This document shows, piece by piece, positions 1 to 10,785 of a stretch of 64,000 nucleotides of DNA. Within the stretch, counting starts at the first letter, position 1. Every line of letters starts with the position of its first letter. The notes below the pieces were generated by a model that made no database searches, had not been told where the DNA came from, and saw only the letters and a list, made by a program, of their open reading frames with translations. The stretch is from Helianthus annuus. Lineage: Eukaryota > Streptophyta > Magnoliopsida > Asterales > Asteraceae. The translations under genes and the position numbers were made by a program. The stretch spans positions 27,185,838-27,249,837 of the forward strand of contig NC_035443.2 of NCBI RefSeq assembly GCF_002127325.2, in the 5' to 3' direction.

Positions 1-904
1 TATTTTTAAATAAATTTTAAAACATGTAGATAAATGATATCTTAGTTTCAGTAAACATTTTTTTTTTTGCATATATGGCATCTTCAGATGACTTTCTACC
101 CATTTGACCCGTATCGTTTTTAGCATAATTATGTTTTCTTAACCCCTTTTGAGATAAAAACATAACCTAAATCAACCCATTAAGAAATAAACAGGCTGTA
201 TGTCAAATCAGCATTTGAATAACTGCGAACCTTTCCAGAGCAAAGCACCAAACACCTAATCCTTTCTTCAAGATCCGACTGATCATTTTGGTCCTTAGTG
301 AGTCGTTTAAATTTGGTCCCTTATTTAACAAAGCCAAGTGACCTTGAAGTCTTAAACATCATCAAACTCAGATAAATTCGACTTGCAGTCTTTTTGACGA
401 AGCAAATTTTTAGACATTACGATAAGCAGCTTACGAAATTCCCTATGCAGCTCAAAAACAACAATTAAATGTAAGCTACATTAATCTTGGTACGGTACCT
501 TCTTTTGACCACAACTTATATTTCCTCAAGAAGTCAGTGTAATCTAGCGATTCAAAATACTTCTGTGTTGATGCCAGTGCGAGTGGTGGACTCGCAGATG
601 CAATTGAAAAATGAAGGCCACATCTTTGACCCACTTGAAATACAAAAGCAATCTGTGATGCCGCTAGTACGTGCTCCTAGTGTAAATACTGAACTCATTT
701 TAGCAAAATCAGTTGACTTTATAAATAATCGCCTATATTAATAAGCCAATCTAAATTGTGTGCACTATTAAATAAGCTTTGAGAGACTTTTGGCCCATTT
801 GAACCATTTGAGTTTTCTTTTTAATCTTTAGCTAAATCTTTCTATTTGACCTGTTAGAGAAAAGATGTAACCCGATTATCCATTCAATAAAAAGTGAATC
901 AAAA
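1..904. other. Flank with no recognised gene
   Basis: AT-rich sequence with only short open frames. The longest (487-741, plus strand, 84 codons) resembles no family I know. It lies downstream of the minus-strand gene ending at 905, so some of it may be that gene's 3' untranslated region. Confidence 0.5.
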
Positions 905-3900
905 TTAGAGAAAGTAAAGGCTGCATATTAAACCCAATTGCCCATAAATACCAGCAATCAATGCAGCTCCAGCTGCAAACGAACTATAGGCAGAAGCCCG
1001 TGCATCTGCATGAACATACTCCAAATCAGCACCACCTCCTGATGAACCCTTTCGACTTCTAGGCATCTTAGAGTAATCCAACTGCCAACTATTGATCACC
1101 ATTAACACATTAGATTGTTTGAGGAACAACATGAAAAAGTATAAAACAATTTGTTTACGTTGAGAAATAAAACCAAAGATTATAGGCGAATAAGTTACTT
1201 TACATAGATGTTTTCAAATCATCTTTTAGGTTGCCTAAACTCTGCAGATATAACTTCCTTCCTATTTCAATTTCAATTGACCCACTAAAACAGAAGCAAT
1301 GACCACATACAGAACAAAGCAATTAAAACCGACTCGAAGGCTGCTTAGAGACAGAGAAACTGTAGAACATGAGGCCCAAATGTAAACGCAGCCGGCTCAT
1401 AACTGCTATCTAAACCAAAGCACTCGGGTTCAAACCCTTCCATGCATTTTTTTGTTACAGATTCGATTTTAGGTAACTTTCATTCACACCCACTAATTTG
1501 TTTTAAGTAATCCAAAAAACTAATAAAAATTTAATCTGATGAAAATTACCATGATCTTTGGTAATTACTTTATATCTATAAATGAATTCACTACTAACAC
1601 ATGCTAGATAGCCTAACAGCATCAATGCTACATCACTCAAAAAATTAAACAGAGAACTAAAATTAAGCTAAATATGTAGAGTCTATTAAGAAAAAGTTAG
1701 AGTTGACAAAGAATTTGTTCACCCCCAAATTTTTACACAACGAACCTCAAATGCATACACTCAAGGCTAAAGATTTGGAATCCCCAAAAGTCAAAGTAAG
1801 AAACAAATTTACCAAGACTGAAGCATAACAAAGTAGTTTTAGATTCCCCATATTACCTGTTACAATGCACAAACTTGGAAGCTTGGTACATGCTCGTGTA
1901 AACTACACTACATTAGTATGTCGGACTTGCCTGAACATAATAAATCTTACTAAATGTCACATGTAAGGAAAAAACAATAATACAGTTTGCAAAGAAAATT
2001 AGGGAAGACCAACTGGTACCGGGTACCGGTACCAAATTTACCTAACCGCGTACATTTTCGATACCGACATTTGACGTTTTTGGTACCGATTTTTATCCTC
2101 ATTACCGGTACCGAACCGTATCGGGTATATTCGGTACCGGTACCCTTTTTAGGGGATTTTCGGTACCGGTTGGTTCCAAGCTCATCCTTAAAGAAAATGC
2201 AGTCGAACAATGCAAAAAAGAAAAAGTATATATATACTGACCTCAAGAATCAAAATATAAACTTCCTCGGCAAGTACTTTTTGCAAAATCTTTGTTTAAG
2301 CGTTCAGTTTTTAGTATCTTTATAGCCACTTCTTAAGTATGATATGTACCTTTGTATCTGCATCAATTAATGAAATTCAGATTATTATGTTACTTTTTAC
2401 AAACATACTCACTCCTAAACACTCTTATACTACTCATAAGTACACAATTATTAGAAATTAGAAAGCAAGTGCATCATACCAGATATGTGATTCCCAACGA
2501 CCAGTACGCCGATAAAACGTCACACCGCGATACTGTGAGCTTCGAGACCTCAGTCCACGTCGACTTTTCTTCGCCTGCCGAAGCGGCGACACCGGCAGAT
2601 TCTGCAACGCTTAAGCAGGCTCCGAAACCGCCATCTTGCGAAATAAGATTACAGGGGTGTGTGTATAGAATCACCCATATTTTATTATTATAACACCAAC
2701 ATAAAACGGTTAACGAACATGCCAGGATTTGCGAACTGACCAAGGGATTAATTGGAAATAATTGAAAAGTTGAAAGTGAGACTTGGCCCATTTCAACCTA
2801 TACTCATGATGACCCGGTTCAAAACAAATCTCAGTAAGTCCAATAATCAAATCAATATAAAGCACTGCATAAGTGACATCTAATATAAAGTAACAATTGT
2901 TCACGTGAGGCAAAAGTGAACCCATTAATGTTGAGCAGAGAGCAATTAAGAGACCTATGGTTATCATATACATGTGAAAAAAAATATTATTCATAGGAAA
3001 CAAACAAAACATTTGTAGAACTATAAATAAGACGCGAGAAAAATAATTAAATGAACTTATGTACTTACTCGACCAATTGAATACCATAGCTAGCAAATGC
3101 AGAAGACGTAGGGGTGTCGGGATCCATTGCTTTATCAGGTACTAAACCAACAATAACCACCGACCAACTTGTACCTCTGAAGAACCATGATACTTGAGCT
3201 GAAAAAAGGAGAGTAAATTAGACCTGATAACCCAATATTTAAAGAATGCCCTAATATATTAAAAAAAGTGTGAATTTACAGATGGTGATGGAAGAACCCG
3301 GCTAACTTCACATGTAGGTGAAAGGTAAATTACACACAAAAAATCACTTTTAAGTACCACTTAATGAACATAAATCAAACAAAAAATATTATTAGTTTTG
3401 TGAATCTATCTCTTTGGCTAGAGAATTGGTTTTTTTAAGTGGCTAGAGAATTGGTTGTTTAAGCGGAAAAATGATTTATATGGAAACTCACTCAATTCTC
3501 AATCAATCACAGTTATAAATCTTCTCCAATACGTTTCATTCAATTTTGAAACCACTGATATGCTTTTCATATAGAAACCGCAATCAGTCATCAATTACTT
3601 CAAAATCTTCTAAAAAACTATGAATACGTTTCCAATTTTATCGCGTATAAACAGTTTATTATGTTTAATTGGAGAATTCAAATGTGAATTGTGTATGCAT
3701 ACCAGATGATCTTTCGCAAAATCGGCGGAGAAAATACATATGAACCTGGAACCAATGAACAATGTGTTAACATGCGGATCAAATATAAAATATATAATAC
3801 AACCAATAATTACTTGCACAAACATTGTATAAACAGATTCAAAATAAAATTACCGAACATAAAATATTCATTGTATTTCCCATTCTAAAAAAACCCTGCT

Positions 3901-4068
3901 TTGAATCAAAACTTTAATGCAATGGAACTCCGATTTCACAATTCTAAATTAGAGTCATAAAAAATATTTGTTTCAAATCAAAACATCCTAACCTTTAACA
4001 TTGTACCGACATTCATCATAATCGTAGCCAGTACCACCACCACCGTCATCTCTATTATCATCAGCCAT
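905..4068 (-). CDS. Unrecognised four-exon gene, predicted 156 aa
   Basis: The exons on the minus strand are 4068-3993, 3198-3069, 1284-1204 and 1088-905. All three introns are GT-AG, the donor/acceptor phases agree at every junction, and the summed length is 471 nt (157 codons with the TAA stop at 907-905), which is strong evidence for a real gene model. The protein starts [12 protein letters not shown], an acidic and glycine-rich N terminus. Exon 2 encodes a hydrophobic stretch ([19 protein letters not shown]), exon 3 a short polar segment, and exon 4 a basic-serine patch ([11 protein letters not shown]) followed by an alanine/glycine-rich hydrophobic segment near residues 131-152. I do not recognise the family. 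Two hydrophobic segments suggest membrane association, but that is inference. The start is the first ATG in exon 1; a TATA-like TTATATAC lies about 90 nt upstream (4165-4158, minus strand). The last exon might instead splice at the GT near 920, extending the protein. Intron 2 is 1.8 kb and holds foreign sequence. Confidence 0.55.
2010..2182. repeat. CGGTACCG-motif repeat in intron
   Basis: The palindromic core GGTACC/CGGTACCG recurs at least six times over about 170 bp, together with related ACCGTATCGGG and CGATACCG strings. It lies in intron 2 of the minus-strand gene. It looks like the subterminal motif cluster of a non-autonomous transposon, but I could not define termini or a TSD. Confidence 0.5.
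2480..2604 (-). pseudogene. Orphan exon of a euAP2-type (APETALA2/TOE-like) transcription factor
   Basis: Read on the minus strand, this gives a basic linker ([15 protein letters not shown]) followed by [18 protein letters not shown], the first half of the first AP2 DNA-binding domain of euAP2 proteins. The frame runs into GTATGA at 2479, a GT donor at the place where euAP2 genes have an intron after the tryptophan codon. I found no matching mini-exon for the following segment (beginning DCGK in the family) downstream on the minus strand, nor other AP2 exons. Upstream, the same frame meets a stop just before an AG at 2606-2605, so that AG may be the exon's acceptor. It is therefore a single exon stranded inside intron 2 of another gene, most likely a captured or transposed gene fragment. 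A residue differs from the usual RGPRSRSS (here RGLRSRSS). Confidence 0.75.
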
Positions 4069-4502
4069 CACCACCAGTTACGGAGGAAACCCTAGCTGAC
4101 TGGAATCCTTTGAGAGAAGAATCGACAACATGAAAAATATAATCAGATCTAGGGTTTTTGTATATAAGATGAAAAATGAAAACCCCAGCAATAGTTGATC
4201 GCCGTTATAGAAGTGAGAAATCCGGTGAGTTACTTTCTGGAATGTAGATGATTCTTAACATTTAGGGTTTTTTGATTTGAAATAGAAACCAATTCATAAT
4301 TTTGGCAAGATTAATTGATTGGAAAGAGAAAAGCATTTAATATGTATTCAAAAGAAATTGCAAAGAAAGGAGAATGAAGGAAATGAAATTGGCGCACAAA
4401 ATGAATTATCAGCCTTTAGAGCATGTCCACATCATCAAAATGATTGGCTAAGATTAAACCTTGTGGCCTAAGAGAATTCATTTAGTATAATAGATAGATT
4501 TT
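4069..4502. promoter_or_regulatory. 5' flank of the four-exon gene
   Basis: This is AT-rich sequence upstream of the ATG at 4068 (minus strand). The only promoter-like string is TTATATAC on the minus strand at 4165-4158. No ORF of note is present. Confidence 0.25.
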
Positions 4503-5046
4503 AGTAACCAATAAGTTTCCCTCCAAAAATTATTTTTAGACAAATATATTTGTGACTAAAATTCAGTCTTAGATAAGTGGTCCAAGTATTAAGGACTGAT
4601 TATTAGTCACGGACATGAGCCACAAAAAAGCAGCCTCTAATACAATTAGTAACTAATAAATTAGTCCTAGATACTATGTATCCGAGACTGATAGATCAGT
4701 CCCTCATAATTTAGTCCTATGTGTCAATATATTAGTGACTGAATATTAGTGCCAATAAAACGGCGCCATTTTTATTAATGGGCGCAATTATTTAGGACTG
4801 AATTTCAGTAACCAATAAGTTTCCCTCCAAAAATTACTTTTAGACAAACATATTTGTGACTAAAATTCAGTCTCAGATAAGTGGTCCAAGTATTAAGGAC
4901 TGATTATTAGTCACGGATATCAGTCACAAAAAAATCAATCTCTAATACAATTAGTAACTAATTAATTAGTCCCAGATACTATGTATCCGAGACTGATAGA
5001 TTAGTCCCTCATAATTTAGTCCCAAATGGTCATTTTTCTTGTAGTA
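4503..5046. repeat. Two direct copies (period about 304 bp) ending in a CACTA-like terminus
   Basis: The stretch starting AGTAACCAATAAGTTTCCC at 4503 is repeated at 4807 with small differences. The second copy ends TTTTTCTTGTAGTA at 5046, which in reverse reads like the terminal CACTACAAGAAAAA of plant CACTA (En/Spm) transposons. Recurrent TTAGTCC/GGACTGA strings between them look like subterminal repeats. No opposite CACTA end or TSD was found, so this is a truncated, internally duplicated derivative. Confidence 0.5.
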
Positions 5047-5389
5047 AGTCCTCCTTTTGTACTGATGGCTCTAGCCCTTTAAGTGTGGCCATAAATCTAG
5101 CCAGGGCTTTACCGACTTCATCTACAATCAAGGATCGAAGATTATTCTCTTCGTCCTTACGGTTTTGGTGCTCTAAGTCGTCACCACCGTTTTCTTACTT
5201 GCTTCGCCAATATTTAGGCTTGCCATAAGTTTAACTGAAATAATATATGTCCATCAGTAAGGTTTTTGATAACTCAATAGCAATCAATTCATTTGCATTA
5301 GATCTTGTAGATCTATACATATTAGATTCACTAGCCTCACTTACCGCAGCTGGTAACGGGCTTCAATATATATTTAGCTATATAGCTCA
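5047..5389 (-). other. Possible gag-like fragment; otherwise featureless
   Basis: On the minus strand about 5170-5045 stays open for roughly 45 codons and reads like the charged N-terminal part of a retrotransposon gag (…RKDEENNLRSLIVDEVG…). No second domain supports this. The rest to 5389 holds nothing recognisable. Confidence 0.2.
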
Positions 5390-6375
5390 AAGAATTTATA
5401 GTCCCTCTCCTTCCACACAGTTGGGATTATTTGGAGATTAGGGACACATTTTAATCAACGTAATCTGTAGAGATACGTATTCAATGTATTTAAAATAAGT
5501 AATGTCACATAGTTGGACTAAGATTTTCTCTTTTCCACATAGTCGGGAATTAGCTGTAGATTTAAGATACGTATTTAATATAGTCAATATATTTGAGATT
5601 CAGAATAAGTATCGTCACATAGTTTGACGAAGGTTTTCTCCTTTCCACACAATTGGGAATTAGTTGGAGATTTGGAATATATATCGTCTCATAGTTGGAC
5701 GAGAATTTTCTCCTTTCCACACAGTTGGGAATTAGTTGGAGATTTAATGATACGTTTCAGTCAATGTATTAAATATGGTTCCTCTCCTTCTACATAGTTG
5801 GGATTAGTTGGAGGTTTGGAATAAATATCGTCTCATAGTCGGACGAGAGTTTTCTCCTTTCCACACAGTTGGGAATTAGTTGGAGATAAGTTTCAGTCAA
5901 AGTATTTAATACTGGTCCCTCTCCTTAGTTAGAGAATTGGGACACGTCTCAGTCGGCGTTAAAATATAGATCCCCCTCCTTTTGGAGATTTGGGATACAT
6001 CTCAGTTGACGTTTAAATATAGGTCCATCTCCTAAGTTGGAGATTTGGGATACGTTGCAGTTGACGTTTGAATATAGATTCCTCTCATCAGTTGGCGATT
6101 TGGATACGTCACAGTTGACGTTTTAAATATAGATCCCTCTCCTCAGTTGGAGATTTGGGATACGTCGCAGTTGACGTTTAAATATAGATCTCTCTCCTCG
6201 ATTGGAGATTTGGGATACGTTACTGTTGACGTTTAAATATTGATCCCTCTCCTCAGTTGGAGATATAGGATAGTTAACGTCACATAGTTGGATGCAAATT
6301 TTATCTCATTTCTTTATAGTCGGAAATTAGTTGGAGATTTGAGATAAGTGTTGTCACATGGTTGGACGAGAATCA
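5390..6375. repeat. Degenerate minisatellite, unit about 55-95 bp
   Basis: Strings such as AGTTGGAGATTTGGGATACG, CAGTTGACGTTTAAATATAG and ATCCCTCTCCTC recur in fixed order. Early units (5390-5900) are longer and carry TCCTTTCCACACAGTTGGGA; later units (5900-6260) are shorter and more regular. This is typical tandem-repeat decay and it is non-coding. Confidence 0.75.
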
Positions 6376-7649
6376 CTTATAGATTATTAAGATTATATCA
6401 GTGTAAGGGAATCAGCTTTCCACTACTATCACCCTTTACAACCACTACCATTGCTGGTGACAAATGTTTAAGATATAGTTTTTTATCATGGTCTATTTAC
6501 TAGTCTTAATTACGTAAGAACTAGCAGACCGAATAAATTTAAAAGGAATTATATTTGCTTGGTTGCCAGCGGTCTTTCGACCAATTTTTCTTCACCAATA
6601 GAGTTGGCACTTTTAGTCCTCCCCCTTCCACATCATTCGACTCGTATCCTCGTTCTAATCAAAACCCCTAACACGCCAGCTTGTAATTCAGTAAAAAACT
6701 TAACGGACCGGTGACGGAAAAATAAGTGAAAGGTGGGACTAGCATGGGGAATATTCAACGGTAGAACTGGCAATGACCAATGATGTCTAGTTGGGATTAT
6801 TATACGTCAATTCCCTAAAGACAAAATATATAACTTGTTCATAAAACACACAAAATACCATATCTACACTGTTACCCTTCCCAACAACGTAATTCCTACT
6901 TGGGTTCTTAATAAACAATCCACCATGAAAGTTTTTTTGAGAAAAAGGAAGGGTTTGCCCATGTCATCAATACGAATAAAAAGTAAATAAAATCAATGGT
7001 TCAAAATGATAACAATCCTTTGTGTTAATAAACTAACTGTAAACCACGTATGGATCAAATATTGCATCTTCACTTCGAATAAACCATAGGCTCACAACAA
7101 TTCTTACACTTTGAGAAGTGCGTTTATCCAAATTTAGTTTTTGCTAGCGATGAAATTAGAGGGCCACAACTTTGGAAGCCTTCAATCAAAGAGTTTGTCG
7201 ATCCAGAGCATTCTATCGCACATTACAGTTGTGTTTATTTACGTTTATATTTTCATGTTAGAGTAAAGTACAATTTATGTCCCCGTGATTTACACCGGTT
7301 CTCACGTACAACCCTAAATCAAATGAAAAAAAGGTTATTCAATCTCTGCGGTTGTCAATTGGAATCAATGAAGTCACTGAGAGCATTTGTTGTTAGTCAA
7401 CTGTTAACTGATTGGGGCATGGATATCTTTTTACTTTGAAATCCAAGGGTAATTTCGTCTTCTGTAACCCAAAATGGCATATTTCTTCCCCCTTCAAAAC
7501 CCCAAATTGAACTATTCACTCCTCCCATCTTCACCAACACCCCAAATTGAACCTTTCCAGATTTTACCGATTAATCAAGCTCATGGCATTTCATCTTTTG
7601 GGGGGAGCAATTCTTCTAATCTATCTTATGATTCACTCTATCCAGTATA
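6376..7649. other. No gene recognised
   Basis: Non-coding AT-rich sequence. At 7263 a segment beginning GAGTAAAGTACAATTTATGTCC resembles the terminal inverted repeats at 57,037 and 63,871, so a relative of that transposon may be present. A 61-codon frame at 7474-7659 has no family resemblance and runs into the copia LTR. Confidence 0.4.
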
Positions 7650-7654
7650 TATAT

Positions 7655-7821
7655 TGTAAGTCTGTATATTTCCTTGATCATTACAATGTATACAAGATGC
7701 CTATATATAATACAAAATAGAGAGTTATCTATGGAAACAATACAAGGTTGTCAATCAGGGATATCATAAATATTATGTCACAATATATACCAATAATATC
7801 GGATGATAATATTGGCTAACA
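7655..7821 (-). repeat. LTR of copia remnant E
   Basis: Sense strand starts TGTTAGCCAATATTATC at 7821 and ends …CTTACA at 7655. It is next to a polypurine tract (7822-7835 region) on the inner side and the TSD TATAT outside, so this is the 3' LTR. Confidence 0.75.
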
Positions 7822-8400
7822 GTCCCCCGCAGTTTGAGCCGTAGGCAACCGAAGGCATAAACCGGATCTAAAACGTTGAAACAAGTGCTTCGGTGTCACA
7901 CCCCCAAAATACCACAAGCGGAAACACCGCGGGACGTATGACGTACTAGGATCCAAGCCACCATTCACATTGACCCATTAATAAATATTTAAATAAAAAC
8001 ATTCAATTCATTTGATAATATAAATCCAAGTCATAAGTTAAACCAAAGTAAACATTCAGCGGAAGCATAAGATTATTCGTTGTTCAAGTAATTCAAAATA
8101 ATGTACTAAACCAAGAATAAATATCCAAGAGTTGTGACCCATGACCACTCCAGCACTCCCAGATAGCAAGTTCCATGTCCAAGAATCTAATGACCTACAA
8201 GCATGCAGACAAGTGTGTGTCAGACGATGCTGGTGAGTTCAAAGTTTGTTAACACGTTTTAGCTACCATATATGAGTATAAGACGATTCAATGATTTGAT
8301 GTTGTTATTAACTCGATTACCGCAGATGGCTCTAGATTCATTTGCCCAAACCCCAATCCTCTATCACACATTGATCAAGTGGTTAAGGTATTAGTTCACG

Positions 8401-8588
8401 ACCGTCCTCCCCGGTACGGTATGAGGGTGCCAAACCTAATATTGCTATCAACTAATAACCCCGTTGCCTCCCCGGCAACCAATCGGTATATGTAAGGGGA
8501 CTTAATGATAGAAATGAGTGTAATAACCAACATCCCAATAACCCGACGTTCCTCCCCGGAACGATTACCAGATGTCCCTCTTCGGGAC
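8401..8588 (-). promoter_or_regulatory. Hairpin cluster with constant GGGGA (sense) loop
   Basis: Four short inverted repeats share the same plus-strand loop TCCCC: 8401-8420 (ACCGTCC/GGTACGGT, one bulge), 8463-8479 (GTTGCC/GGCAAC), 8547-8563 (CGTTCC/GGAACG) and 8574-8588 (GTCCC/GGGAC, loop TCTTC here but TCCCC in the other LTR copy). Stem sequences differ while pairing is kept. The role is unknown; it could be RNA or DNA structure in the LTR. Confidence 0.6.
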
Positions 8589-9106
8589 GCATGCTTGGAA
8601 AAAGAGCAGTGAACTCACCTTAGATTTGCTCCGTATGTTACGTTACATTACCCGTTCCCAGATAGCCAACCAATCCCTACCTTGGTTACCAGATATGATC
8701 AGTTTCGTAAACACATTCTCAAGTCACATATTCAACAAGTCACACGTAATAGCATTGTCACGTAGCACACAACAAGTGTTTAGATTTCATACGCATTTAC
8801 ATCACAAGTTCATGTTCCCAACAGTAGTCACTGGTGACACCGGTTTCATAATAATCGATTCACGTGTTGTCACAAATTGCATTTGGTTAGGATCATAGTA
8901 TAACACATATCAAGTACTCAGTTTCCAAACAAGTCTACATCCTGTGTTCATGATACATAACAATGTTTTATAGATAAGTTGGCTACCCACAACAGTTAAG
9001 CCAAGACTCTCATTTCTGGTTATCATTATCACCATACGACAGACTGAGTTTCACATACACCAGTGTGCAACATCATAAACAACCTCACTGTTTAGCTTAT
9101 TTACTT

Positions 9107-9250
9107 ACACGACGAAACACCCCATGTTTCGTTGAGATGAGGGGTAATGAAACACCTAGTGTTTCGTCGAGTATATGGGTGACGAAAGACCCATGATTCG
9201 TCAACAGGGGTTTCGTCGACATTGATTATTTGGCAATAGTCTTTCGTCAC
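9107..9250 (-). repeat. GACGAAAC/GTTTCGTC inverted-repeat cluster in LTR A
   Basis: Palindromes built on CGAAACAC/GTGTTTCG recur, for example ACGAAACA-CCCCA-TGTTTCGT and TGAAACAC-CTA-GTGTTTCGT. The same motifs recur at 9965-10,045 and in the other LTR copies (18,313-18,435; 19,165-19,245; 33,739-33,861; 34,590-34,672). Confidence 0.6.
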
Positions 9251-10193
9251 TAACCCTAACGGTTTCACTGTTAACACATCACATCATTAGCAGTAGTTTT
9301 CAATCTATTCAAACTAGATTAATGTAGGATAACAGTTTCAAGAGTCTTTCATCATCTTTGTGAACATCATGCATCATGATAAACCAAACACAAACATCAT
9401 GCATCACAACGATCTAACAAACAGTTTCCTATCATTATAGTTTACCAAGATTTCGTATAAGTCACATAAAACCCTAATCGAATTATCAGTTTACCATGGC
9501 AGAAATCATTATCACATTGGCACCATGAACCCTAATTTAGTTGATCAGTCATCGTGAATATTCCTAGATTGTTCCCATGATTATGCCATATCTTTGCTAA
9601 TCAGTTAATCTTCCAAACAAATACAAGCGAGGTTTCATATTCTACCTAACCATCATTAGACTATTATCATGTTCTACGAAAACAATTGTGAACACAACCA
9701 TGATTAATGAATCAACAACATAAGCACACTAACCTGAAATGTAGGGCTGACAAGTATGCTAGGATAAAAGAGGTATGGCTTCGATGGATGAAGAGAGGCT
9801 ACTAAGATGATGGCATGATAAGATGGAGGAGGAGAAACTGTCGTCAAGACTCGAGAATATGAGGGTCTAGGTTTTTCGTTTACGTCTTACAATATTACAT
9901 ATCATTAAACAGTTGGGCCACGAAATGGATTGGGCCGAAGCCCTTATTGGCGAAAACACTCTCCTGGCAAAACACCTAGTGTTTCGTCGAGCTCACGAGT
10001 GACGAAAGTCCTATATTTCGTCGTTAAGGGTCTGTGACGAAAGTCCTTCATGCTCAAACATTAAACCACCACACAACTAATATTAAATCATTCTACAATG
10101 ATATTAATGATACAACATCCAACGAAATGTAAAATAGGATTAGTAAAACAGGTGACGCGTAAAGGAAAGGTCTTGAAATCTCGGGTTGTCACA

Positions 10194-10330
10194 TCATCCC
10201 CAACTTGAAAGAAATTGTGTCCCGAAATTTGATACACAATCCAAAATAGCACGGCGTTAGATCAGGATGACTGTATATTTTCCGTGGGTGCCACATCATC
10301 CCCAACTTGAAAGAAATTTCGTCCCAAAAA
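10194..10330 (-). repeat. Duplicated polypurine-tract region of gypsy A
   Basis: The segment CATCATCCCCAACTTGAAAG next to the LTR (10,192 onward) is repeated about 95 bp further in (10,286 onward) with the following GAAATT…GTCCC. In sense this duplicates the polypurine tract AAGTTGGGGATGA just upstream of the 3' LTR. Confidence 0.6.
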
Positions 10331-10623
10331 ATTTGCCAATGATATCAGAAGTTGATGCAACCGTTTGAACAACTGAGGATGCTAGAGCTTACTCCGATCA
10401 TTGCGTTCCTACGTGAACTCCGGTCCACGTCTTGAGTTCCTACGAACTCTCACGGTGGGAATTCGACTATGCTAACGAATCTTGACGTCCTGGTCCAAGA
10501 TTTAAGTAGGTTCCTCGACAACTGCAACTAGTCATTAACCTCAGACTCTAATAAGGGTATTACAAGCGTTTCATCCGACAAACACTTCTTTAGATTCAAG
10601 GTATAAATGGCATTGTGACCGTT

Positions 10624-10785
10624 GCCCAATTCATCAGGTAACTCGTGATTGTGAGCCATATCGATCCGTTCCAGAAATCCGAATGTCCCAGCGTACCGCA
10701 AATTGCCCAATTCATCAGGTAACTCGTGATTGTGAGCCATATCGATCCGTTCCAGAAATCCGAATGTCCCAGCGTACCGCAAACT
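10624..10785 (-). repeat. 81-bp tandem duplication in the decayed integrase C terminus
   Basis: The segment starting GCCCAATTCATCAGG at 10,624 is repeated at 10,705 almost exactly. The 81-bp period keeps the frame, giving two 27-residue copies (…GTFGFLERIDMAHNHELP…). It is a private mutation of this dead element. Confidence 0.7.

Larger units (their letters stand above)
7894..10193 (-). repeat. 3' LTR of gypsy A
   Basis: A 2.3-kb LTR in sense orientation 10,193 to 7894. It preserves the empty site (GACGCATGCTTGG at about 8586-8598) where gypsy B inserted in the other LTR. It contains two kinds of inverted-repeat clusters: four TCCCC-loop hairpins at 8401-8588 and GACGAAAC-type hairpins at 9107-9250 and 9965-10,045. 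Confidence 0.85.

Noticed and set aside
1950..2325. Overlapping frames on both strands rich in RYR / GTG residues
   Set aside because: Translations of the CGGTACCG repeat within intron 2 of the minus-strand gene.
8572..8898. 108-codon plus-strand frame, with relatives at 17,831 and 33,257
   Set aside because: Lies antisense inside the LTR of gypsy A; its repetition follows the LTR, not a gene.
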